A stretch of DNA of 64,000 nt from an uncultured Mycoplasmatota bacterium. GTDB lineage: Bacteria; Bacillota_I; Bacilli_A; RF39; UBA660. Location: positions 1-64,000 of the forward strand of contig CAMJBC010000003.1 in NCBI GenBank assembly GCA_946403755.1, written 5' to 3'. A model generated the notes under the pieces. That model saw nothing but the letters and a program-made list of their open reading frames with translations. It did no database searches and was not told where the DNA came from. Shown piece by piece: positions 1 through 7,181 of the stretch. Numbering within the stretch: the first letter of the stretch is position 1; each line of letters opens with the position of its first letter. Both the position numbers and the translations under genes were made by a program.

Positions 1-48
1 CTCAATTCATAGATTTGTGCCGCTTTTTCGTAAACACGTTAAATTGAG
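1..48. other. Structured sequence cut by window edge
   Basis: Bases 1-7 (CTCAATT) are complementary to bases 42-48 (AATTGAG), so this stretch could be the 3' part of a structured RNA or a leader whose beginning lies outside the window. It runs straight into the repeat at 49-90. No coding frame or tRNA T-loop is visible. The identity is unknown. Confidence 0.25.
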
Positions 49-90
49 GCCCCATAGTAAAAAAATAGTCGCGAATGCGACTTTTTTTAT
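49..90 (+). repeat. Direct repeat copy 1 with intrinsic terminator
   Basis: The block GCCCCATAGTAAA plus a hairpin (stem 67-72 with 77-82, loop GAAT) and a run of six Ts is repeated almost exactly at 1056-1096. The hairpin and U-run make it an intrinsic terminator for whatever lies upstream. The conserved GCCCCATAGTAAA before the stem shows that more than the terminator was copied. Confidence 0.75.
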
Positions 91-126
91 TGAATTGAAT
101 ATGTTATCATTATTTAAGAGGTAATT

Positions 127-963
127 ATGAAAAAGATATTTTTAATTTTTATTATTTGTATATTAATGTGTTCTTGTAATAAAAACAATGAAGCAAGAAA
201 TGATATGTATAAAATAGGTTATTCTTCCAATTTAATAGATGAAAAAGACAGAAATGAACTAAGAAAAGTATTTGATGAACATAAACTATCTAATGTTGAT
301 TTATTTTTTAAATGGTTAGATGATTTTAATAAAGAAGAAGATATGGGCTGTGGTTTAAAGAATTGGGATAAAACAGATACTTTTATTTATAATGATGCTA
401 ATTGTATGGATAGATACGAAAAGATCCATAGTAAGTCAGATGGAGATTGTAGAATAACAGCATATGCTTTACTTCAAAATATTATTGAAATAAATACAAT
501 TGAAAGTGAATATGGAACATATTTAATGTTTGATATGGATGTTCTTGAAAATAATGAAGATTATAAAACAATAAATGATAATCAATTGGATTTTATTAAT
601 TTATTTAATGAAATGGATGTATCTAATATAGAAAAAGAAGAATATAAAAATGTATATCCTAACAAGTTAAAATCACATGATTTTAAATTGAATAGTGATA
701 AAGTATCACTTATAAGTGTTGTTTTACATGATAGTGATTTTAATACATTATTTGTAGGACATGCCGGTGTATTAATTAATTTAGATGATAAATACTTATT
801 TGTTGAAAAAATAGCATTTGAACAGCCATATCAAATAAGTGTAATCAAGTCAAAAAATGATTTAATAGAATTATTTAATAATAGATCTACTTATTTTGGA
901 GATGAAAGTGCAAAAGGGCCATATATATATGAAAATGATAAATTGTTATATGAATATAAATGA
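127..963 (+). CDS. DUF4300-like lipoprotein
   Basis: A 278-residue secreted protein. The N-terminus has KK, a hydrophobic stretch and a cysteine at about residue 17 (LMCSC), which reads as a lipoprotein signal, although the lipobox is not canonical. The mature part has a YSSNL start, an FFKWLDDFN segment and a DGDCRITAYALL segment. These match my memory of DUF4300 proteins of streptococci and relatives, whose function is unknown. An AGAGG ribosome site lies 6 bases before ATG. The gene stands alone between the two copies of the 49-90/1056-1096 repeat, which suggests a separately acquired cassette. The stop is TGA, which argues against code 4. The DUF assignment is from memory and is moderately sure. 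Confidence 0.6.
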   Translation: MKKIFLIFIICILMCSCNKNNEARNDMYKIGYSSNLIDEKDRNELRKVFDEHKLSNVDLFFKWLDDFNKEEDMGCGLKNWDKTDTFIYNDANCMDRYEKIHSKSDGDCRITAYALLQNIIEINTIESEYGTYLMFDMDVLENNEDYKTINDNQLDFINLFNEMDVSNIEKEEYKNVYPNKLKSHDFKLNSDKVSLISVVLHDSDFNTLFVGHAGVLINLDDKYLFVEKIAFEQPYQISVIKSKNDLIELFNNRSTYFGDESAKGPYIYENDKLLYEYK

Positions 964-988
964 TTTTGATTTTTCTAAAAATGTGATA

Positions 989-1020
989 TATTGTTTTTGA
1001 AAAACAATAATAATTGTATT
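989..1020 (+). terminator. Likely terminator of the lipoprotein gene
   Basis: A ten-base inverted repeat (989-998 with 1000-1009) with an extremely small loop lies 26 bases after the stop codon. It is followed by ATAATTG and T-rich sequence. It is weaker than the other terminators because the T run is interrupted. Confidence 0.4.
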
Positions 1021-1055
1021 TTTTAGGGTATAGTTTTAGAACTAGTTAAATAGAT

Positions 1056-1096
1056 GCCCCATAGTAAAAAATAGTCGCAAATGCGACTTTTTTTAT
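1056..1096 (+). repeat. Direct repeat copy 2 with intrinsic terminator
   Basis: Second copy of the 49-90 block: GCCCCATAGTAAA, then a hairpin (1073-1078 with 1083-1088, loop AAAT) and six Ts. It differs from copy 1 mainly in one A of the spacer and one loop base. Just upstream, GGGTAT (1027-1032) can pair with ATGCCC (1054-1059), and TAGTT/AACTA form a small hairpin between them, so this copy may end a short structured transcript. Confidence 0.7.
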
Positions 1097-1121
1097 GCAA
1101 TAAAATTATATACAAGAAATA

Positions 1122-1182
1122 TTGTAATTTTGATTAATGAAATATATAATATAGAGCTGAGAAAGAAGACTATTAATCAAAA
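1122..1182 (+). promoter_or_regulatory. Promoter with 11-bp inverted repeat
   Basis: TTGTAA (1122-1127), 17 bases, TATAAT (1145-1150) forms a sigma-A promoter for the 1196 gene. A perfect 11-base inverted repeat (TTTTGATTAAT at 1128-1138, ATTAATCAAAA at 1172-1182) brackets the -10 box and touches the ribosome site. The first arm lies upstream of the expected transcription start, so the repeat would act in DNA as an operator rather than as an RNA hairpin. Confidence 0.45.
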
Positions 1183-1195
1183 AGGAGAATAAATT

Positions 1196-1570
1196 ATGAA
1201 TGATTTAAGTATTATTGATAAGAATGCACATTATTTTGTATTAATGCATCCTTATGAAATAACTGCGGTAATGGGTGTAATAATAACAACTAAATCTAAT
1301 TTATCACGTCCAAAATGGGTTGAATGTGTAATAGATGAAAGTAGGTTTAAACTTTCTGATGGATATAGAGTTCAACTTACATCACTAGAGCCAGGATATG
1401 GTAGTGAAGTATATTATACTGGAGATTTTATATCAATGATAAAAAGAGGAGATGTTGTTAAAAAAGAACCAGATATGGAATGTGTTGAAGAAACATGGAA
1501 AGAACCTTTAACACCAAATGTTCATTTATGCCATAGAGCATATACATTAAAAATTAAACCAAAAAAGTAG
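1196..1570 (+). CDS. Hypothetical protein (124 aa)
   Basis: A 124-residue soluble protein with no signal peptide or membrane segment. AAAGGAG lies 7 bases before ATG, which fixes the start. A segment near residues 69-80 (GSEVYYTGDFIS) and a C-terminus rich in Lys (KIKPKK) are all that stands out. It contains Cys residues (ECV, MECVEE, LCH) without a clear metal-binding pattern. I recognise no family. It ends 21 bases before the ITPase, which has its own -10 box over this stop codon, so the two need not be cotranscribed. Confidence 0.7.
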   Translation: MNDLSIIDKNAHYFVLMHPYEITAVMGVIITTKSNLSRPKWVECVIDESRFKLSDGYRVQLTSLEPGYGSEVYYTGDFISMIKRGDVVKKEPDMECVEETWKEPLTPNVHLCHRAYTLKIKPKK

Positions 1571-1591
1571 TATAATTAATATGGTGAAAAT

Positions 1592-2176
1592 ATGAAAGAT
1601 TTAATAATAGCAAGTAATAATAAAAATAAGATAAGAGAATATAAAGATATTTTAGAACCACTTGGATTTAAAGTAATGAGTCAAAGTGAAGCAGGTATTA
1701 ATATTGAAGTAGATGAAACAGGTACTACATTTGAAGAAAATTCATTATTAAAAGCACAAGCTATTTATGATATTACTCATAAAAATGTAATAGCAGATGA
1801 TAGTGGTTTAGAAATAAAATATTTAAATAATGAACCTGGTATATATTCTGCTAGATATAAAGGACTAGAAACTGCTTTAGAAAGAAATAATTATGTATTA
1901 AATGCATTAAAAAATGCTAATGATAGAAGTGCTAGATTTATATGTACTATTTGTTATATAGATGAAACAGGTAAAAATAAAATGTTTAAAGGTATATGGC
2001 CTGGTAGAATAGCTAAAAAAATATCTGGTAATAATGGATTTGGATATGATCCAATATTTATAGGAGAACATAAAAGAAGTACTACAGCCAATATAAGTGA
2101 AGAAGAAAAAAATATGATTTCCCATAGAGGTAGAGCTACAAAATTATTATTAGAGTATCTAAAAAGTGTAAAATAG
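1592..2176 (+). CDS. rdgB: XTP/dITP diphosphatase (HAM1/RdgB family)
   Basis: Hydrolyses non-canonical purine nucleoside triphosphates (ITP, dITP, XTP) to the monophosphate, keeping them out of DNA and RNA in the cytoplasm. The family marker SNNKNK near the N-terminus (triphosphate binding), DETGTTFEENSLLKA, the catalytic region ADDSGLEI and GFGYDPIF, and SHRGRA near the C-terminus are all visible in order. The length of 194 residues is normal. The gene follows a very compact signal: TATAAT at 1570-1575, then GGTGA and ATG, giving a leader of only about ten bases. The terminator hairpin overlaps the stop codon. Confidence 0.95.
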   Translation: MKDLIIASNNKNKIREYKDILEPLGFKVMSQSEAGINIEVDETGTTFEENSLLKAQAIYDITHKNVIADDSGLEIKYLNNEPGIYSARYKGLETALERNNYVLNALKNANDRSARFICTICYIDETGKNKMFKGIWPGRIAKKISGNNGFGYDPIFIGEHKRSTTANISEEEKNMISHRGRATKLLLEYLKSVK

Positions 2177-2200
2177 TTTTTCGAAAGAAGAACTTTTTTT
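2175..2200 (+). terminator. Terminator overlapping rdgB stop
   Basis: Stem 2175-2182 with 2187-2194 (one G-U pair), GAAA tetraloop, then six or more Ts. The stem begins within the TAG stop codon. Confidence 0.8.
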
Positions 2201-2254
2201 ATTGAATAGTTATTTATAAATGATATAATAAATATAGATATCATAGGAGGATTT

Positions 2255-5200
2255 ATGAATAGAAGAAAACAAGAAAAAGAGATTCCATTGTTAATACCTA
2301 TTTTATTAATAGTTGTATTAGTTGGAATAGTTATTTATGGGGTTTATAATTATTTTAAAAATAAAGCAGATTTACCAGATGATACTGAACCTACAGTAGT
2401 TGAAAATGATTCAAATAATGTAGTATTATCTTTTGATAAATCTAGGTATAGTTGTGTTGAAGGAGAAACATTTGAAGTTAAAATCTATACTTCAGAAAAT
2501 GCTGGTGAAATAGCCGCATATAGTTCAACTAAAGATGAAGTAGTAACACTTGAAACTGGAAATGCATCAGATGCATATTGTGTAGGGTGTACAGTAGCAA
2601 AAGTTGAATGTAAATCAGTTGGTACTGCAGAAATAAAAGTAACAACAGATAATGATTATAAAGCTACAGCAAATATTAGTGTATTATCTAGTGAAGTAGA
2701 GACTGATGAATCAAAAATATTATTTGATAAATCTAGTTATGCTTGTAAAGTTGGAGAAAAATTAAATGCTAGAATTACAGTATTAGGTGAAGATGTTAAT
2801 AAAGTAACATATTCAAGTAGTGATAAAAATATAGCTACTATAGATAAAAAATCTATTAATGGTGAAAATATTAATGTACAAATAACATGTAAAAAAGATG
2901 GAAATGTTACTCTTAATGCTAAGACTGAAAAAGGATTAGAAACTGAGTCATCAGTTATAGTTAAATTAGCGACTGCTCAAAGTGGAGGACAAAATCAAAG
3001 TACTTCGCCATCTGAAGGAACAACAATAGATCAATCAATTGGATCAGGAACTATTACATTTGACCAAAGTAGTTTTAGTTGTGAAGAGGGAGAAAAACTT
3101 ACTACAACAATAACTGCAGGTGGTAGTTTAAATTCAAGAGTAGAATCTTATACAAGTAGTAATACAAGTATTGCAACAATAGAAAAACATCCAACAATTT
3201 CTGTAAAATGTATGAATTGTATAGCAGTACAAATAACATGTAAAAAAGCAGGAGATGTAACATTAACTGCTAAATCTAACGAAGGTGTTCAAACAACAGC
3301 AAAAGTAAAAGTAAAAAGTGTTGAAGAACAAATATTCTTTAATAAAACTGATTATACTTGTAAAGCTGGAGAAAAAATTTCAGCTACAATAACAGCATTA
3401 GGTAATTTTAGAACTAAAGTACCTGCAGTAGAATCATTTAAGAGTGAAAATGAAGAAATAGCAGGAATTATTAAACATCCAGATTATAATATTAAATGCA
3501 TGAATTGCATAGCAGTACAAATTAATTGTAATAAAGCAGGAACAACTGCTTTAAGTGCTGTATCAACAACGGGAGCTAAAGGAAGAGCAACAGTAACAGT
3601 TACTGAAGCTGAAAAAGCTAAAATATCTTTTGATAAATCTAGTTATACTTGTGTAGCTGGAGAAAAAATAGATACAACAATAACAGCAATAGGTAGTGGA
3701 GATAAAGTTGAAACAGTTGCATCATATACAAGTAGTAATACAGCTGTAGCAACAATAGAAAAGAATCCAGATATTTCTATTAAATGTATAAATTGTTTAG
3801 CAGTAAGAATCACATGTAAGAAATCAGGAAGTGTAACATTAACTGCTAAATCATCAAGCGGAGCTAAAGGAACTTCTACAGTTAAAGTAACAGCGCCAAA
3901 ACAAAATACTGTTACATTTGATAAAACAAGTTATGCATGTCATGTAGGAGAACAAATAACTACTCAAGTAAGAGTTAATAATAATTCAAATAATATTGAA
4001 ACAATAAAATCATATACAAGTAGTAATACAGATGTTGCTACTATAGTTAAACATCCAACATTAGCAGTAAATTGTATTAATTGTGTAGTAGTACAAATAA
4101 CATGTAAGGGAGCTGGAACAGCAACATTGACTGCTAAAGCATCTGGTGGAACAACTGGAACATCATCAATAAAAGTTAGTCCAACAGCTGAAAAAGTAGC
4201 TTTTGAAAAAACAAAGTATACATGTAATCCAGGTGATAAAATAACTACTACAATAAAAACAACTGGTGTATTTGGAGCAAGAATAGCATCATATACAAGT
4301 AGTGATACAAATATTGCATCAGTAGAGAAACATCCAACATTAGCAGTAGATTGTGTAAATTGTGTAGCAGTACAAATAACATGTAAGAAATCAGGAAATG
4401 TAACATTAACTGCTAAGTCATCAACAGGAGCTAAAGGTACATCTACTGTATCAGTAATGGGTACAACACCAAAAGTATCATATGAAAAATCAAGTTATAA
4501 TTGTACACCTGGAGAGCAAATTACAACATTAGTAAGAGCTGAAGGAAGTGTTGGTGCTAGAGTAACAGGATATACAAGTAATAATCCTAATGTTGCAACA
4601 GTAGAAAAACATCCAACATTAGCAGTTGAATGTATAAACTGTGTAGCAGTACAAATAACATGTAAGAGTGCTGGAACAGCAACATTATCAGCAACATCTT
4701 CTGATGGAGCAAAGGGAACTGCTAGTGTATCTGTATCTGGAAGTACTACAAAAGTATATTATGAAAAATCAAGTTATGCTTGTACACCAGGACAAAAGAT
4801 AACAACATTAGTAAAAACTGAAGGAAACTATGCTGCGCATGTAGCATCATATACAAGTAATAATCCTAATGTTGCAACAGTAGAAAAACATCCAACGTTA
4901 GCAGTAGATTGTGTAAACTGTGTAGCAGTACAAATAACATGTAAGAGTGCTGGAACAGCGACATTATCAGCAACATCTTCTGATGGAGCAAAAGGATCAT
5001 CTACTGTATCTGTAACATCTGGAGTACCAGTTGAAAAAATATCATTTGATAAAATGGGTTATTCATGTAAAGTAGGAGACAAAATAACAGCAACAATAAC
5101 AGCTGAAGGTAGTGAAGCTTCAAGAGTAGAATCTTATTCAAGTGGTGATACTACAATTGCAACAATAGTTAAACATCCAACTATTACTCCAAAATGCATA

Positions 5201-5308
5201 AATTGTGAAATGGTAGAAATTGCGTGTAAAAAAGTTGGTATGACGACTGTTACAGCTACATCAAATAAAAGAGCAAAAATGACAGTAACAGTAAATGTAA
5301 CTGAATAA
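2255..5308 (+). CDS. Membrane-anchored surface protein with ten Cys-rich Ig-like repeats
   Basis: A 1017-residue protein. A short RRK-containing N-terminus, one membrane segment (about residues 10-30) and then ten tandem repeats of about 90-100 residues make up the whole chain; there is no LPxTG or other C-terminal anchor. Each repeat begins with a pattern like SFDKSSYTCxxGE and ends with CxNCxAVQITCKxxGxxTLTA, resembling bacterial Ig-like (Big2-type) folds. Nine repeats carry four cysteines (one early, a CxxC pair, one late); repeat 2 lacks the CxxC pair. That gives about 38 extracellular cysteines, very unusual for a low-GC Gram-positive. Repeats 7-9 are the most alike, so they probably arose by recent duplication. 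AGGAGG lies before ATG. The role is probably adhesion or surface structure, by inference. Confidence 0.75.
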   Translation: MNRRKQEKEIPLLIPILLIVVLVGIVIYGVYNYFKNKADLPDDTEPTVVENDSNNVVLSFDKSRYSCVEGETFEVKIYTSENAGEIAAYSSTKDEVVTLETGNASDAYCVGCTVAKVECKSVGTAEIKVTTDNDYKATANISVLSSEVETDESKILFDKSSYACKVGEKLNARITVLGEDVNKVTYSSSDKNIATIDKKSINGENINVQITCKKDGNVTLNAKTEKGLETESSVIVKLATAQSGGQNQSTSPSEGTTIDQSIGSGTITFDQSSFSCEEGEKLTTTITAGGSLNSRVESYTSSNTSIATIEKHPTISVKCMNCIAVQITCKKAGDVTLTAKSNEGVQTTAKVKVKSVEEQIFFNKTDYTCKAGEKISATITALGNFRTKVPAVESFKSENEEIAGIIKHPDYNIKCMNCIAVQINCNKAGTTALSAVSTTGAKGRATVTVTEAEKAKISFDKSSYTCVAGEKIDTTITAIGSGDKVETVASYTSSNTAVATIEKNPDISIKCINCLAVRITCKKSGSVTLTAKSSSGAKGTSTVKVTAPKQNTVTFDKTSYACHVGEQITTQVRVNNNSNNIETIKSYTSSNTDVATIVKHPTLAVNCINCVVVQITCKGAGTATLTAKASGGTTGTSSIKVSPTAEKVAFEKTKYTCNPGDKITTTIKTTGVFGARIASYTSSDTNIASVEKHPTLAVDCVNCVAVQITCKKSGNVTLTAKSSTGAKGTSTVSVMGTTPKVSYEKSSYNCTPGEQITTLVRAEGSVGARVTGYTSNNPNVATVEKHPTLAVECINCVAVQITCKSAGTATLSATSSDGAKGTASVSVSGSTTKVYYEKSSYACTPGQKITTLVKTEGNYAAHVASYTSNNPNVATVEKHPTLAVDCVNCVAVQITCKSAGTATLSATSSDGAKGSSTVSVTSGVPVEKISFDKMGYSCKVGDKITATITAEGSEASRVESYSSGDTTIATIVKHPTITPKCINCEMVEIACKKVGMTTVTATSNKRAKMTVTVNVTE

Positions 5309-5311
5309 TGT

Positions 5312-5336
5312 AAAGACTAGATTTATCTAGTCTTTT
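5312..5336 (+). terminator. Terminator after Ig-repeat protein
   Basis: Ten-base-pair stem (5312-5321 with 5326-5335), loop TTTA, ending in TTTT. It lies directly after the stop codon. Confidence 0.75.
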
Positions 5337-5339
5337 AAT

Positions 5340-5368
5340 TTGACAATTAGTGTGTTAAGTGGGATAAT
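5340..5368 (+). promoter_or_regulatory. Sigma-A promoter of the LysM gene
   Basis: TTGACA (5340-5345), 17 bases, GATAAT (5363-5368). It stands 25 bases before the LysM protein start, just after the preceding terminator. Confidence 0.75.
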
Positions 5369-5393
5369 TTATTTATAAATAGGAGAGTTACAT

Positions 5394-5906
5394 ATGAATG
5401 ATAAATTTAAAAGAGTTGTAGCCGGAACTGTTGCAGCAGCCACTATTGGTACTGGTGGTTTCATAGCAGGAAAGAAATATGCTGAAAAACATATACCAAG
5501 AGATTTTGAATATACTATTCAGTCTGGTGATACTTTATTTACTGTTTCAAAGAATTTCTATGGTAGTATAGTTTATTATGATGATATTGCTGAATACAAT
5601 GGCATTAAAAATTATGATGATATCAAAGAAGGCGATGTAATTAGAATACCTAATGATATGGAAAATGAAGTTCAATATAATGGTGATTATGTACCTGCAC
5701 TTGAAAGTAAAGAGCAAACTTATACTGTTGTAGAAGGCGATAACTTAATTAAAATATGTGAAAAAATGTATGGTGTACCTTCATATGAACTTTCTCTTAG
5801 ATTAGCAGATTATAATGGTATTGATGAACCAAATCTTATAAAAGTTGGAGATGTATTAACAATACCAACATATGATGAAATAATGAGTATGGGATTAAAA
5901 AAATAA
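5394..5906 (+). CDS. LysM-domain protein, membrane-anchored
   Basis: A 170-residue protein with a Lys/Arg start, a small Ala/Gly-rich hydrophobic segment (about residues 8-26, with AAATIGTGG and GFIAG) and two LysM domains (about residues 38-88 and 106-157). Both have the usual opening (YTIQSGDTLFTVSKNFYG, YTVVEGDNLIKICEKMYG) and the closing GDVIRIP/GDVLTIP. LysM domains bind the glycan of peptidoglycan, so the protein probably sits at the membrane-wall interface. No enzymatic domain is present. It has its own promoter, and GGAG lies upstream of ATG. Confidence 0.85.
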   Translation: MNDKFKRVVAGTVAAATIGTGGFIAGKKYAEKHIPRDFEYTIQSGDTLFTVSKNFYGSIVYYDDIAEYNGIKNYDDIKEGDVIRIPNDMENEVQYNGDYVPALESKEQTYTVVEGDNLIKICEKMYGVPSYELSLRLADYNGIDEPNLIKVGDVLTIPTYDEIMSMGLKK

Positions 5907-5926
5907 CTCTAATGAGTTATTTTTAT
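5901..5926. terminator. Bidirectional terminator between convergent genes
   Basis: Stem 5901-5909 with 5914-5922, loop TAAT, T run on the plus strand and A run before the stem that gives Us on the minus strand. It serves the LysM gene and lies just beyond the stop of the minus-strand HTH gene. Confidence 0.7.
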
Positions 5927-6462
5927 TTTGTTAATAAATTACAATGATATTCATTTAATAAATTGTTTATTTCTATTAAATCATATATTTTTTCTAAAAA
6001 ACAAAATCTAATTATTAAATCAAATTTATTATTTTTAGGTAATGAATAAGAAGCACTACTTAATAATTCTTCTAATTCATCTATTGATAATTCTAAACTA
6101 CATGCTAGTGAAATTATTGTTTCTTTACTAGGATGATAGTTCTCATCACTTCTTATTTTAGAAAATAATCTTCTATCTATTTGTGCTTTATTATAAACAT
6201 CACTATCTTTTAAATTTCTATCATCTATAAACTTAAATAATAGTTTTTGAAATTTATTATCATTTAATTCATTATCAATGAAATTATTAATATTACTTGT
6301 ACCAGATGGTAATTCAAGCATATTAATTTCTTCTTCATCCATATCTATGTCATAATATTCTTCATGTGATATAGATTGTTTCATTTTAGCAGTACTAAAT
6401 AATCTTTTCTCATTTTTTAAATTATCATCTAAATACTTTTTTAATTTATTTCTTATATCCAT
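5923..6462 (-). CDS. Helix-turn-helix-like regulatory protein
   Basis: A 179-residue cytoplasmic protein. The central part (about residues 70-150) has the pattern LLFKFIDDRNLKDSDVYNKA, IDRRLFSKIRSDENYHPSKE and ISLACSLELSIDELEELLSS. This is a lambda-repressor-like HTH arrangement that I recall from small Firmicute proteins found next to vWA or macro-domain genes. The N-terminal 65 residues are acidic and carry no visible domain. On the minus strand AAAGGAG precedes ATG. It is divergent from the vWA gene with only 71 bases between starts, so it may regulate that gene. The function of the family is not established as far as I know. Confidence 0.6.
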   Translation of the reverse strand: MDIRNKLKKYLDDNLKNEKRLFSTAKMKQSISHEEYYDIDMDEEEINMLELPSGTSNINNFIDNELNDNKFQKLLFKFIDDRNLKDSDVYNKAQIDRRLFSKIRSDENYHPSKETIISLACSLELSIDELEELLSSASYSLPKNNKFDLIIRFCFLEKIYDLIEINNLLNEYHCNLLTK

Positions 6463-6533
6463 AATTGTCTCCTTTCAAGCGACCAATTTACTTCATAAAT
6501 ATAATATCATTATATCAGAAAGAAGGGAAGAAG

Positions 6534-7127
6534 ATGAAAAAGAAAGAAAAAGTTGAGATAGTATTCTTATTAGACAGAAGTGGATCTATGGGAGGATTAG
6601 AAACTGATACTATAGGAGGATATAATAGTTTTATTAAAAGTAAGAAAGATTTAGATGCTAAATTAACTACAGTGTTATTTGATGATAGAATTGAATTATT
6701 ACATGATAGAGTTAATATTAGTGAAGTTAAAAATTTAACTAAAAAAGATTATTATGTTAGAGGTTCAACTGCATTAATGGACGCTATTGGATATACTATT
6801 AATAAAATCAGTAAAGAATCTAAAGATAGAAAAGTAATATTTGTTATTACTACTGATGGACTTGAAAATTCTAGTAAAGAATATTCTAGATCTAAAATTA
6901 AAAAGATGATTAAAGAAAGAAAAGATTGGGAATTTTTATATCTAGGAGCTAACATAGACTCTTATGATGAAGCTAGTAGTATAGGAATAAGAAAGAATAG
7001 AACATCTAATTATAGAGCAAGTGAAAAAGGAACTAGAGATATGTTTGCAGCTCTAGAATGTGCAGTTGGTCGTATCGCTAATAATGAAGAACTATCCGAT
7101 TCATGGAATAAAGAACTAGAAAACTAG
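6534..7127 (+). CDS. von Willebrand factor A-domain protein
   Basis: A 197-residue cytoplasmic protein that is essentially one vWA domain. The metal-ion-dependent adhesion site is complete: DRSGSM near residue 15, a Thr in GSTALMDAIG, and Asp in TTDG. No signal peptide is present, so it acts inside the cell, probably as a metal-dependent protein-binding module. The start is placed at ATG 6534 because AGAAGGGAAG lies just upstream; the longer frame from 6465 would begin over the divergent promoter region. It is paired head to head with the HTH gene. It resembles, but is not clearly, a TerY-type protein. Confidence 0.8.
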   Translation: MKKKEKVEIVFLLDRSGSMGGLETDTIGGYNSFIKSKKDLDAKLTTVLFDDRIELLHDRVNISEVKNLTKKDYYVRGSTALMDAIGYTINKISKESKDRKVIFVITTDGLENSSKEYSRSKIKKMIKERKDWEFLYLGANIDSYDEASSIGIRKNRTSNYRASEKGTRDMFAALECAVGRIANNEELSDSWNKELEN

Positions 7128-7137
7128 TTCTTTTATT
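7111..7137 (+). terminator. Terminator after vWA gene
   Basis: Stem 7111-7119 with 7124-7132, AAAA loop, then TTTATTTAT. It overlaps the last codons of the gene. Confidence 0.75.
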
Positions 7138-7181
7138 TATGATAAAACAGTGCTATAATACAGGACAAAGAGGTGGTAGGT

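Noticed and set aside
1-90. A tRNA or tmRNA 3' end at the window start
   Set aside because: GCCCC-A could recall an acceptor stem, but no T-loop sequence (GTTCGA) or partner stem is visible within the window.
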